Shown here: piece after piece, positions 11,231-23,063 of the stretch
Numbering within the stretch: position 1 is the first letter of the stretch
How the letters are laid out: every line of letters starts with the position of its first letter
Source: Telopea speciosissima
Taxonomy: Eukaryota > Streptophyta > Magnoliopsida > Proteales > Proteaceae
DNA length: 64,000 nt
Assembly: GCF_018873765.1 (NCBI RefSeq)
Contig: NC_057925.1
Coordinates: 1,318,927 to 1,382,926, forward strand
Direction: 5' to 3'
The notes under the pieces: model-generated
The model's database searches: none
Told to the model about the DNA's origin: nothing
The model's input: the letters and a program-made list of their open reading frames with translations, nothing else
Program-made: the position numbers and the translations under genes

Positions 11231-11636
11231 ATACTACTATGGAGAAAGCAAAGCATTTACAAATGACAACCCTAAATGGACATGGTTGAAGAAATCTTTA
11301 CCCAAATTCTTTTTTCAAACTGGGTGAAGGGAAATTTGATCCTAAAAAAGGAAGCCAATAATATATGCAAATCAAATCAGTAATGGACAGCTGGTTCAAT
11401 TGGTCATATTCTGTATTAGATTTAAATTTTCTAAAGCTGGAAAGAACGTGTCAGCCACTCAACCTCAGCCACCAATGGGGTGCTTGGGCCGCTATAGTAG
11501 GTAGGTCAGGAGACTCAGGACGGCTTGTTTGGCCTGTTTATGAGACAATGGGGAAGGGACCACAACGTCCCACCATTACCAAAAAAAAAAAAAACCCACA
11601 ACGTCTTACCGATCAATTAGAATTTATATGTTTCTT

Positions 11637-11805
11637 GAGAAAAAGAACTTTCATCGGGAGTGTAGCCTACGCCAATATTCTCATGAGTCCATCTCTCTCT
11701 TCTTTATATGAAAAGACATTTATATTCCTTTGTTTTGAGGAGGAGAGAGATAGACACAAGGGAGTGTTGGCGTAGGCCACACTCAGGGACAGAAAATTGT
11801 TTTTC
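11637..11805. mobile_element. Mutator-like MITE, GGGAGTGT/CCTACGCC family copy
   Basis: The left arm (GGGAGTGTAGCCTACGCCAA, then a CT-rich tract) is mirrored by the right arm (GGAGTGTTGGCGTAGGCCAC, then ACTCAGGGACAGAAAA). It is the same family as 27469-27626, which has a clear 9 bp duplication, and the weaker copy near 24836-24990. Confidence 0.65.
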
Positions 11806-12270
11806 TATTTTTATTTTTTTTCCGTTGAACTTAATCTCTTTGGGAGTGCGGTCGCACATGGGAAAACAGCATTATAAGGGTAGGATTTTTGCCTTTCATG
11901 GGGGCAGGGTGATCATTTTGTGCTATCAAATGTCTAGGCGCAAGAGCTACACTCGGATAAAGTCCTTTTTCCCTTTGATTTAACTTCAGCTATGGTTGAC
12001 CCAATAATAACTTTGATCTATAATTTTTTTTGGAGAAGGTTCCTTGAATGTCAATGTGGTCCCTGCACCTACACGAAGCCAATGGAAACATGCATTGAAG
12101 CATAAGCAGGGATGTGATTTCCACCTTTCATTGGGTTGTTGAGGTAATCATTTCGCAGCCCCTCTGTCTTGGTGTAGGGCTTTGCTACCTTCCACGGTTC
12201 TTTTTCCCACTTTTGTTTTTCTTTCTTAGAAGTGAAAGTGATCAAAACAACCAACCAATTTAAATACAAG

Positions 12271-12404
12271 GGGCACTGTTCACTGTGGCATAGCGTAGGC
12301 TGCGCCCAGGCACAAGGGGTGGGTGCAATGACCCCCTACCCCTCTAAGTGGTAGGTCCATGTGCCTGGGCGCAGCCTGCGCTGAGGTACAGAGAACATTC
12401 TCCC
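12271..12404. mobile_element. foldback MITE, GCGCAGC family copy 1
   Basis: Inverted arms: GGGCACTGTTCACTGTGGC..GCGCCCAGGCAC on the left and GTGCCTGGGCGC..CAGAGAACATTCTCCC on the right. The flanks AAATACAAG and ATATACAAT agree at 7 of 9 bases, suggesting a 9 bp duplication. A second copy is at 50418-50553. Confidence 0.7.
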
Positions 12405-15164
12405 ATATACAATCATGTGGAGCATGCTTTGAAGTATCAGATCAAGCTATCCATATCGATATCGTTAGCTACCAACTGCCAACACCGTATCAATGAAATG
12501 ATATTGAATAGTGGTCAAACAGTAAAAAAAAAAATTGATCTTTTAAGAAAACTAAGGGTAAACTTGTCTGATACATGATAGATTTGCGGCTATCTTTATA
12601 ATGGACATGGCACCCCTATGCTAATAAAATTATACGCTATTTAGCAAATTAGTTTCAATTGAGATAAAATAAAGGAAGGGAAATTCCATCAATCAAATGG
12701 GAAAGTGAGTTGCAATTGCATTGCACTAACAACACCAATACTTGGCACAAATGCATAGCTAAGCCGTGTTTGATAATACGTCTATTTTTGTATTTTTTCG
12801 TGACTGAGAACCAAAAAAAAATAGAAATACATTTGTTATCATACGTTTATTTTTTTTGTTCTAATTAACTAATTGATGAGAAAGAAAACTTTAATTTGGA
12901 ATTTCTTTATTATAAATTAAATAAAGGGTAACTATTGATACTACTACCATCACTGTCGCCGCCGTCACCACTATCTCCACCACTTTCGGTTTTTTTGGTA
13001 TTCATTTATATTTTTGTAAATTTATAAAATTCTAGGAAAAGATATCTCATACTGTGTTATCAAACGCATTATTTTATCTAAAAATTTGACCAATAAATAA
13101 AAAATGGCAACAATTATTTTTTAAATAAAAACATAACCAGAAACAAAAGTGTTATCATGCGAGGCGTAAATAGACCATTTATAGATTTCATGATCGAGCC
13201 ATGCGATTGAGAAAATATTTTGCCCAAAATTATTCTAATCTAATAAAATTTTTAAAAATTATATATTAATGTGAATAACATATTCACTAAATTTACTACA
13301 CTTGTTGAATGGTATCGCTTCTGAAATTTTCCCCAATAAAATATTGGGTATTTTTTTCCTTAAGCTCTAAGATATGTTTTGGATGACGCCATCCATGTCT
13401 TTCTAAGTGGGAGGCCATTCTTGTTTCCTTGCTTATATTGTTTCCAACGTTATTTTCTCATCGTTTACGTGACGTGACATCATCGCTTTTTAAAGGGGCT
13501 ATTAATAAATTAAACCACTACTAGCCGTTATAACTAGTAGGGTCATCACATAAATGCTCGGATGATAAAGGTTGAAATTTTACGAAAATATAAAGAAAGA
13601 CCCAAATTTCCTTATCTAATTATCAAGTTTCAAGTTTCAACCTCATTTTGCTTCGGCTTAAAGGGCACTCTCAAATTCTCAGTCATCTCTCTTCCAAAGA
13701 TATTTTTGAATTGGGCAAAGCGAAACCTAATTAAGGTCCTACGCTGCTGAACATGATGAGTCAACACCTTTTCTATTTCCTTTGGTTCTTTCCAAAGAAA
13801 AAAGCAATTGTAGCTATAGTTGGAGAGACATTTGTCTTGATACTTAGCCCATAAATTGCCTTAAAATCAAAATTTCATTTGATTCAATAGTCTCAATCGT
13901 CTTTAAGATTGGATAGAATACATGTGCACTCCTTGGTGGTGTGTACTTTATATTTCAGTTTACAAATGTTCTACTCTTGATCTTGGGTGTCTAATTGTCA
14001 TGAATGAGCACGGTGTTAAGAATCGGTATTAGTTCGACTGAATTGGCTGATCTACATTGGTATTGTTAGAGGCCAATATAGATTCCTGTGCAATCCTGGG
14101 TCAAGGATTGGGTATTGACCCTTGGATCGGATATTGATTTGGATTGATCGATCCAATCCGAATCAAACAAGTCTTCCAATAAACAGATTCATTAGCTATT
14201 TAGGTGTCTATTATGAAAGGACTCAACCATCTAACACATCTTTTATAAAACAAAATAATATTTTGAATCTTAATATTTTAAAATTATTTGAAATTCCAAC
14301 ATGTTGAGAAAAAGGTAAGGTGAGGAAATGAGTATTAACATAGTTGGTCTTCTGGTCTTCATAGGGGGAGAAAAAAGAGAATTTGCTAGTAGTATGAACA
14401 AGCACCTCCCATCAAGGGGTATAGCTCAAGTTGGCAATGTCCAATACCTCACCGTCAAGAAGTTGGAAAAGAAAAATCTTCTTTGGTGCCTGTGTATGCT
14501 AGTGTGGGTGTCGAAATTCAACATGTGAAAGATGCGATATCCAACAATGCCGAACTCGAGAAAAAAAACAATAAAAATTTGGTCAATTGACCTCACACCG
14601 TGGGATGAATCATCTTCCACGTATGGAGCTCCGAAGAACGCACTGGAAAATGTGGGCAAGACGATTTTAATCCCAAAAAGTCATTGGTTAAATTCTCTTG
14701 GGACCAGTATGCCCAGTTGTCATTGTTCAATTAAAGCTGGACACAGGTTCAATCGGTTCATGACTTGATGCCAAGCCTAGTCCAATTAGTGACCGATTCT
14801 TCTGAGTGTTTGATTGTAGCCTAACGGGCACCGAACTAAGACTGACCGACATCATTTATAACCCAAATAGTCTGTTATAGCCTGATTAACCAATTAGCTC
14901 ATTTCGGCCCAATTATAGTCCCATTAAAATGAGCCCAATTATGGACTAATAGCTGAGAGACCGAATAGATAAGTGTCTATGCCTAGTCTACGAGGCTCAA
15001 TTAACCGATAAAGTCAAAAAAATTGGATTTTTTGTATTGAAATTGACCTGATACAAACCGATATGACCAATCCATATCAATATCGGTATCAATATCTATG
15101 ACTAATATTCACAACGGCTGATACCGACACCTTTGATCAGACTCGATCGAATAGTAGGTACCAG
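12405..15164. other. AT-rich intergenic stretch with decayed repeats
   Basis: No gene seen. Degenerate GATACC/CCAATCCGAATC tract at 14020-14170 and a GACCGA/CCAATTA tract at 14700-15130 resemble eroded hAT-type MITEs. The remainder is AT-rich. Confidence 0.4.
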
Positions 15165-15761
15165 GGGTACAATAGGGCCAGGTTAGGCCAGGTTTTTAAA
15201 AACCCAGGCCCAACCTAGGGCCACCAAGGCTCAACCCAAGCCTGGCCCCTCCCTAGGTCGGATTGAGATATTTAAGCCTAGGCCTGATCCTTTCGGGCTT
15301 AGGCGGGCTGAGTTTGGCCCTATTTTATCATTAGACCATTTGGTTAGTCCAATAATAACCAACTTTTTATGATAGGTAGACCCCAAGAGAGTTAACTCAT
15401 GAGCTCTTAATTGTAAAATATGTGTACTTACCAACTAAATCGGACCTGGCTCCTCTCCAGGAAGCTCAGTGCCCAGGGAATACCCAGGGGGCATCCAAGG
15501 GTTGGGTTGTGCGGCACATATCTCGATGCACACCTAGATATGTGTGCGACACATTCCAACGCGGTTGAATGCCCCTGGACATGCTAGGCTCCTTGAAGAG
15601 GAGTTGAATCCAACTAAACCATCCTCTTATAGTTTATAACAAATTTTTAACATATCAACTTCTCTCCATCTTCTGCGCCAACAAAAAATAAAAAATATCT
15701 CCCTCTCATGTGTAGATTCTCGTTTTCTAAAATTTAAATAGCAACAACTCAATAACCAGAT

Positions 15762-15805
<44 letters not shown>

Positions 15806-15958
15806 CCTGGACTCAACCCAAGTCCTACCCAACCTTAGCTTGGCCCTAGGAATTTCAATCCTGACCTACGGCCTTCGGCTGAAAAGTTCAACCCAAACCC
15901 TACCGGGCTTCGCGTTGGCTCTGGCTCACTGGCCAAACTTGAACCCTATCAGGTACCC
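15165..15958. mobile_element. decayed inverted-ended element (GGCCAGGTT/CCAAACTT)
   Basis: The left end GGGTACAATAGGGCCAGG and the right end read in reverse (GGGTACCTGATAGGG..AAGTTTGGCCAG) are related. The interior has repeated GGCCTAGG, CTTAGGC and CAACCCAAGC words and a TA microsatellite near 15763-15802. No target duplication is clear and there is no coding content. Probably a non-autonomous DNA transposon. Confidence 0.5.
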
Positions 15959-16011
15959 GCGTGAGTGTATTAAGGATACTTTGGTAATTTCAAACACAGT
16001 CCGAACTATGC

Positions 16012-16082
16012 TATAAATTCACCACATAACCCTAAAACCTCATTTACTTGCCGCTCGCCCTATCCGTCCAAATCTTCAGGTG
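16012..16082 (+). promoter_or_regulatory. possible promoter and leader exon with telo-box
   Basis: CTATAAAT (about 16012) is followed by the telo-box-like ACCCTAA at 16027-16033, then a short CT-rich leader ending CAG|GTGAGT at 16077-16085, a good splice donor. This layout is typical of plant ribosomal-protein and other translation genes. No downstream coding exon could be recognised, so it may be a gene relic or a short non-coding transcript. Confidence 0.3.
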
Positions 16083-17340
16083 AGTACCAACCTGTTTCGA
16101 GTGGCGAAATTGCAGACTTCACATCTCACCTTCTCCTTGTATTCTTCTTTTCTTAGAGTAGAGCTTATCGTTTTTTTTCTCTTTTTTGGCCTGCAGATTT
16201 TAGTATTGATGGTGCAAACTGCTGTGTTGCCTCTTTGAGTAGCCATATGAGAACATTGTATGTCATCTGGCTTAGTTAGGAGGCAGAAATTGATTTGATC
16301 TTTTCAATTTGATCTTCTGAGAGGCCCTTTTGAGTGGAATGTTTGAATGCTTTTCCATCAACTTTCCTCTAAGGTTCCTTAGACATCATTTCAATGTCAT
16401 CATCATTATTTTCCTATCTTTTTTTTTTTTGGTTCTTCTGTGATTGATGTTAATTCTAAGAAATTGCCCTCGAATAACTGGAGATGAAAACTACTTAGTC
16501 AGCTTCGGTTCAGACAGGGGCACACAATAAGAGAGAGGTATGTGAGTGGTATGTGAATACTGCTCTATACAGCTTATTCCCGAATTAATTTGATGGTAAG
16601 GAACAATTTCTTTACAGTTCCTTTCTTAGATGAATTTCGGATATTCTCTATTTTTAAGTTATTGGGTTCCAAAGTTTGATTCCCTTCTCTTTCTTCCTGT
16701 TACAAGTTTTAGGGTTTACGGTGTGTAAGAATTTTATTTTGCTCTAGTTGTTCTCAACTTTGCGAGTAGGTAATCCTGGCATTGTTTCAGAACTCAGTTC
16801 GGAATCGGAATTAACCGGTTCAGATCCTGAGTCCTGCACATACCTGAGAGGTAGGTGGGGATATTGGATTAGGTTTTTTTTTTTCAACACAGAAAATTTG
16901 TTGAAATCTGGGTAATCTTTACCTTTTGTTTTTTGGTTGATCTACTAACTTTAATTGATTAAAAAAACTCAGTTTTAGAAGATTTATTTAGCTTGTTTTG
17001 GATTAGTGAGTTCATACTCAAATGTGGTGAAATTTTGATTCGTTTAACTTTTTATTGTTTTTCTGATATGTAATACCATGTGTTGTGTGGATAGTTCTAC
17101 ATGTTTGGATTACCAAATTATGTGTTTAATGATTCCTTGAAGAATATGAAATAGCATTTGTTATCAAATATGGTATATCGACTAACCAAACGCTTTCAGT
17201 TTAGAAACCAATACTTTCTCGTATCGAGGTTGATACCATTTTCTTATACTGTACCGTATCATACCAAATTTGTAACGGGAATCCACTATATTCTGTGGGT
17301 CCTTTGGATTCCATATGGGTGGCTTGGGGGTTCCCACGGT
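16083..17340. other. stretch with no gene recognised
   Basis: T-rich, intron-like sequence downstream of the possible leader exon. A CTGCAG acceptor-like site at 16192-16197 precedes only a nine-codon frame. Confidence 0.35.
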
Positions 17341-17453
17341 TGATCTTTGTATGAAAACGGAAAATTATGTACTGGGGCCGGTCCAGTGCACATCGTGCTG
17401 CACCGCCCGATGTGCACAGGACGCCCCCAGTACTGGGGGTGATAAAGATCCGT
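17341..17453. mobile_element. small foldback element
   Basis: GATCTTTGTATG...GTACTGGGGCC..TCC.GTGCACATCG on the left is mirrored by CGATGTGCAC.GGA..CCCCCAGTAC...ATAAAGATC on the right. The stem core is 17369-17430. Ends and duplication are not certain. Confidence 0.5.
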
Positions 17454-18629
17454 ATGAAAACCTGATCTGCACTCATCCATCATACATTTAATGTATGGAA
17501 CTCACATGCAGGATCCACACCCATTGAATGATGGTTCGCAGCACCAAGAATTCAAGTCATATAATGCAAGTCTAATGTAAAATAATAGATTTATTGAATG
17601 AACTTGTAAACACATTGGGGGTGGGGGTGGGGGTTGTCATTCTTAGACTCAAAAATAATGGAGGAAAAGTTAGGTTAGAGATGTACCTCCTTCTTTGTTT
17701 AATGATGTGGACTTTATTTATTGTCCTCTTCTTTATATGTGTGCATGATGCTAAGTTAATGTGGCAACATGTCTATCCCTCTTCTAAATATTAATAATAA
17801 TAAAGTAGAGGGATATTTAGTTTATAAAAGAGAGGTTTTGATAAATGTCAAATTTTAATTAAGATTTTACATCATTAAATAAGGAGAGAGGAGAAAGGTT
17901 ATGTATGGAGATTATATATATATAAATATAAGGTCTTAGTAAAATAATAAAAAATAAAATATTTCATCACATCTATGCACATCTCGTCATATGTATACGT
18001 ATCTTCTCCCTATGGGCATCCCGCTGTCTATGGGTATATACCCATTCTGGCTTGTGGTGTGACACCCCATTATCAGTGGGATCCCAATGGAGAGTCAAAT
18101 ACCCTCCCTCTTCCTTCATTTAGTGATGTGGGCCTCCTTGTATACGATTCTACACTCACTAAAACCTCTCTCTAGCATGTATGATTTCAATACAAGTGAG
18201 TTGTGCTTTCTGCGTGCCCATTTCTCTCCCTAAATAATAAATTTTGGAATGAAATTTAATTCATGATAAAAAAATTATTGTCTTTTAAGTATTTAATTTT
18301 TAGATATTTGTATTTTTTAAATTACAAGTAAAATGTTTTGACAATTTATTTTAATTAAGCTATTATTTGTTAAATTTTAAAAATAAAAAATGATTTAAAT
18401 TATATTTATTTTTATTTGTTCATTGATAAATATATTTTAATTATGGGGAAAGGTTGATCATATATAATCCTCATATATTGGAATCATATATGTTAGAGGG
18501 GGAAGTAACATTTGATGGTCATAAATTGTTTACATGGGCTCTTTGCAAGGAGAAAGAGGGATTCGGATCCTCTACTTTCATTGGTAGTACTTTCGTAGTA
18601 CTTCCAGGCATTCTGATAGTGCCACTGCT
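17454..18629. other. AT-rich intergenic stretch
   Basis: Very AT-rich, especially 17870-17960 and 18230-18450. No gene or clear transposon ends. Confidence 0.4.
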
Positions 18630-19941
18630 CTCGGCTCATATTCAACGGCTGAGATTGGCAAAAATTTAAATAAATTTGAATTTACGTCTCAGATCAGGTT
18701 GAAGCAACTTAAACTCCAAAATAAGCCCACCATATCGTTTCTAATCGATTAAATCAAACCATCATATAGTCTCACATCCATTGAAAATACTCTTATCGTT
18801 TTGGACAACCTTTCTTCCCAAATCCAACAAAAACTCTCGCTTCCACCATGTTGCTTGATTTGATCATTGGTTTGATCGCGTAGGTCGACGTTTTAAAAAA
18901 GAACCATGCTTTTTGTGTTTCCATACACTTCTCTGCAACTCAAAACAAGCAACAAGAAGAAACAAGACATCGCTTTCTCAAGAAATGGGTAGTGGCTATT
19001 TTTGGAATCTTGAAACAACAAACTGAAACCTTGAGTACTTGGAAATATAAAAGCTACAAGCACATCTTCTGTTGATAGTATTATTTGACTCCAAAGGGGG
19101 AAAAAAATGATTACACTAAGTCAATTGAAAATTGATTTACATGAAAGAACAAACAAGAATTCACAAATTTGTTCACAATTCAAATGGAATCTGAAATTCA
19201 AATTGGAAGAAACAATTTAGACAAAAATTGAAACAGATTGATCATATTCGTCTAGTATAAATTTGTCTTTTTTTATTTCCAAGCCCTTACTTGAGAAGAT
19301 CTTTCAAAGCCATGACTTGAATTTTGCAAAGCTTCTTGGCATTTTCAGCTTGTTGGTACCCTTCTCTAAGTCTCTTCTTGGCTTTCTCTAGTGTTTCTCT
19401 TAGCTTTTCTTCTTCATCCACGTCAGAAACTACTCTACAAAAAGCAACAGAAAATGGAGTCATTGTATCAAATGAACCTATCACACTATTTGCAGTCAAT
19501 GCTATTGTTTTTGTTTTACTAAAATCATCGCTGCTATCACTATTCTTCCCTTCTTTCTTTGATCCAGAGCATCTACGAAGTTTGAAGATGAGGAGATGCT
19601 TTGCAAAACAATCTCTTTTACACTTGAACTTCTCTGGATAGTCTGTAGGAGCAATCCCCTTGTCGCCTACTCGATGATGTTTGGAACAGGCAGCTTGGTG
19701 GCAGCGAGAAGAAGGGTGTAAGAGCAACGACGGTTTCTGTTGGACTTGGGAAGAAAGGTTGTCCAAAACGATTTGAGGGTTTCCAAAGGTTGTGAGACTG
19801 AGTGATGGTTTGGTTTAATCAATTAAAAACAGTACAGTGGGTTTATTTGAGGTTTAAGTTGGTTCAACCTGATCTGAGATGAGATGTAAATTCAAATTTA
19901 TTTGAATTTTTACTGATTTCAACCGTTGTATATGAGTCAGG
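18630..19941. mobile_element. long-TIR DNA element carrying an open frame
   Basis: The first ~215 bases (18630-18848) and the last ~220 bases (19722-19941) are inverted copies. Landmarks common to both are CTCATAT.CAACGG, AAATAAATTTGAATTTAC, CTCAGATCAGGTTGAA and CGTTTTGGACAACCTTTC. Divergence is roughly 15-20 percent by eye. Such long inverted ends around a non-transposase payload suggest a non-autonomous Mutator-like (Pack-MULE-type) element, but no target duplication was recognised, so the outer limits are approximate. Confidence 0.7.
19287..19766 (-). CDS. unrecognised open frame inside the long-TIR element
   Basis: A 159-codon open frame whose first codon is TTG. The frame stays open upstream to an in-frame TAA but has no ATG before the internal Met in the SFDTM context (about codon 101). 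Its 5' part lies in the right inverted repeat. The middle is basic and Cys-rich (KCKRDC, LRRCSGSKKEG). The last ~45 residues are highly charged and predicted by eye to form a coiled coil (DEEEKLRETLEKAKKRL, then QQAENAKKLCKIQVMALKDL). I do not recognise the family. The location suggests a piece of host gene captured by the element rather than a transposase, which would be longer and carry a DDE core. It may be untranslated. Confidence 0.35.
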   Translation of the reverse strand: MDNLSSQVQQKPSLLLHPSSRCHQAACSKHHRVGDKGIAPTDYPEKFKCKRDCFAKHLLIFKLRRCSGSKKEGKNSDSSDDFSKTKTIALTANSVIGSFDTMTPFSVAFCRVVSDVDEEEKLRETLEKAKKRLREGYQQAENAKKLCKIQVMALKDLLK

Positions 19942-20888
19942 AATGGTGTGAGAGGGCGTATATAAAGGTGGTTGTGTATTGACCTTTATCCTTTTAATTA
20001 TTTAAAAGTGTTAAAATTTTGGATTTTCCATTGGTCGACCTTTTCAAAGTATTTGTACAAGCTAACAATTAAAACATATGGATTTTCTTATCCAAATATA
20101 TAGATGTATAATAAATTCATCACAGATATGAATTTCATAATAAAAGATAGTAGAAATATACATGTGTTCAGGAAGAAGAATGGAGTAGCATGTTTGTACA
20201 TGGATGAATCAAGCAAATCCAGTTCAGCCCTGAATCGGATGTCCTGATCTACCCGTATATGTCAAAAAAAATTGGAAAGAATTTGGACTGGTACCGGCTT
20301 TTTCCTGTCCAGGTTTGAGGTATACAAGTGTTGCACAGTTTTTGGTTTGGTACTTTTGGTAATTGGTTTAGTGTGAAATTATTTGCATTTGTGGTTATTA
20401 TGAAGTGTTTGTTGAGCTACTTAGTGAGTATATCTTGATCCTCTTTTGTTGTAATGGAAGTAGAACCTCTTAATCTGCTGTTGTTTGTGTTGGAATCCTT
20501 CTCTGAGCATGCTGTGTGATCTATGAACAAGTAGAGGCATTATTACCAAATATGCTGTAATCTAATTAAAGATGCATTGAGAGGAAGGGGATAACAAGAG
20601 AGCTGCAGAGTACAACAGCTTTGACATTGTTTCCCAATCAATTAGACTTGTATTCTAATTTGTCCAATTAATCACTTTCCTTTCTTTTCCCCTTCTTTTA
20701 TGTGTTTTCTTCTCGAATATAACCAAAATATACACATTTGACATTCATAAAGATACTAAGATTTAGTAGATTTGATGATCTGAAGTCTTCTTGAAGTTAA
20801 ATGAAGAAGGATTAAGAATCCAGAAATAGCATTTTAGGTGTTTGAAAATTGTAAAGATTGCCCAGCCATTAGTTTTCTTTCTAAAATG

Positions 20889-21005
20889 GCACCCATTGAA
20901 TGCTTTTCTTTGTTGACATTCGTTAGGTTATCTGGACTTTTTTTCTGAGGCTTGGGATAACTTTCTTTATAAGATACCTTGCTTAGGCTTGAAGGATTCA
21001 ATTGC
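20889..21005 (+). repeat. diverged direct repeat, copy 1
   Basis: Shares ATAACTTTCTTTA.AAGATACCTT and GCTTGAAGGATTCAATTGCA with 22603-22713, same orientation. The word AAATCTTAATCCGTAATTT also recurs downstream of both copies (21224 and 22748 areas), so the duplicated unit was longer. Confidence 0.7.
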
Positions 21006-22602
21006 AATTCAAAGAGTCCACTTTAGTAGGCCTTGTACAATATAACGGCTATTGACTTTGTTCAAACTAAAGTCTTCCAGGTGGGAACCATTCCAATCAT
21101 GTCTCCATAAACCACTTTTCCATTCACGTTTGTAACCAAAATTCAAAATATTTCAAATTGTTGTTATCCTCAACCCAGATTAGTGAGGAAATACAGTTCA
21201 AAGTCTTTAGTGGGCCCAATCAAATCTTAATCCGTAATTTAATCGAACGGAAGAGTTGTTCAATCTGATTCACTCCGATTGTCATGTGCAACAAAGGCCT
21301 TGAATGCTTCAAGATAGAAGGGTGATCTCAGTTAAATCGAAGGAACAAAAATAATAAGGACGGAGTAAACTTAAAATGACTCTAGGAGAAATGTTAGGAG
21401 GAAAGATATACATAGCTTATGATTTGTAACAAATATGCCTTTGAATAGAACTAATCGAATGGGAAAAAGATTGATATAATTAACTATTTAAAGTAGATTT
21501 GATGACAACTCCTCTTGAAAAAGATCAGTGAAGAAGGATGCTGAAGTACAAAGAAAATGGGCACTGTATATTCGTGAGCTACCAAGTTTGGATTGGAACC
21601 CAACTTTCACTCTCCAAGTTCCTGATATCATTGTTTGAGGTATCAGTATCAGATTGGCCGTATTCCGTATCAATATTATTAGTCACCAATCTTGATATCA
21701 TGTTGATATCGTGTCAGTCAAATGATATGGACTAGGGGTAAAACGGTAAAAAATACTTGCCATTTATAAAAATCAAGGGCAAACTCGTATGAAACGGACG
21801 GTTTCGTGCCAATTCATATTGGTACATATAGACAGATTTTGTTTCCCGTGGAGAAGGGAGAACCCTCTGATCACTTGTGATTAGACTCTTGTGTCATCAT
21901 AAGGGTTCATTGCCTACTGTACATTAACATTGTTTGAAACCCCTCTCCCTACACGATTCAAGATTTGGGACCCAAACTGCCCAAGCCAGTTGATCTAGAG
22001 CAGTCAATCTGTACTGCATTTCTAGGGTTAAGGCAGAATTTGGGCAATTGTGTGATCGATTCTGGCCGACCTGGAAATCAACCAAGATCAATTCGGATCT
22101 TTGCTCCACTCTAAAAACCCATATCTCTCTAGTTTGATCAGAAGCCGAATTTTTTATTCTCCTATGGTGGAGGAAAACTTGCAAACCATTAGTTTTCCTT
22201 TTTAACATGGGCAAGGTTTAAGCCGGAGTTTATTCTCGTGTCGATCCCGGCCTAAGGTTAGGGCTATTTTATATTGATTCTGAAGCAATTCTGGTCAATT
22301 TTGATCGGTTTGGACTGATTTAGCTACCAATTCCAATTTTTACAATCTTGCAAATGGCAAATCAAGGTCAACTCTCATGTGGGAACAATCCCCACATAAG
22401 GATCTATCGTCCATGAGATATGGATCTCACGCAATGGATTTCCTTGTGGAAACAGTCCAGGTGATAAGCGGAACCGAACTTAAAAAATAGGCTCCCTTTG
22501 AATGCTGTTCCTTTCTTGATTGGACATGTAGGGTTAACTCTGCAATATGCCAATATCAATTCCAAACAGCTTGAGCTTGCAACTTGTGGATATGATCATT
22601 AA

Positions 22603-22713
22603 TGGCACTTTTGCTTTCTCATCATTTCGTTAGTGTATTTGGACTTTTGCAGAGGCATCAGATAACTTTCTTTACAAGATACCTTAAGCTTGAAGGATTC
22701 AATTGCAATTCAA
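22603..22713 (+). repeat. diverged direct repeat, copy 2
   Basis: Partner of 20889-21005. Confidence 0.7.
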
Positions 22714-23063
22714 AAAGTATAACTAAGTGGGTCTGGCGCCATAAGTGGTCCAACCAAATCTTAATCCGTAATTTGATTAGTGTTTTTGAGTGACAGACAA
22801 ATCAGATCAAACACAGATATATATAAACACAGTGGCCTCCTCTGTCATCCCTTTCCATTGCTTTGCTTCTAAATTCTTAAGAGCAGAAATTATACATGCA
22901 CCATTTATTCTGGGAAGGAATCCAACTACCTAGTCCCTCCCTCCATTGTATTTACAGATGTTCATTTTCTGCTCTGCTATGCTATGCAGTATCTACAAAT
23001 TTGTAGAAGATCCTATAATGCAGTGATGAAAAAGAAACAGATAAATGGAGACACCTTTTAGTT

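Larger units (their letters stand above)
9217..11636. other. 3' flank of the AG peptide gene and repeat-rich intergenic DNA
   Basis: 9217-9480 is probably the 3' UTR. Around 9720-9850 the motif TTTAGATTTCGTTATTT..AATGCTT occurs twice, a local duplication. 10540-10890 holds a degenerate GATACC/GGTATC tract. No further gene seen. Confidence 0.4.
19942..22869. other. repeat-rich intergenic stretch
   Basis: No gene seen. Contains a diverged direct repeat (20889-21005 and 22603-22713) and degenerate GATATC/CGATCC tracts at 21610-21830 and 22010-22340. Confidence 0.4.

Noticed and set aside
19324-19641. 105-codon plus-strand frame opposite the coiled-coil frame
   Set aside because: Its Ser/Phe/Leu-rich composition is the antisense of the Lys/Glu-rich coiled coil; it is a shadow frame.
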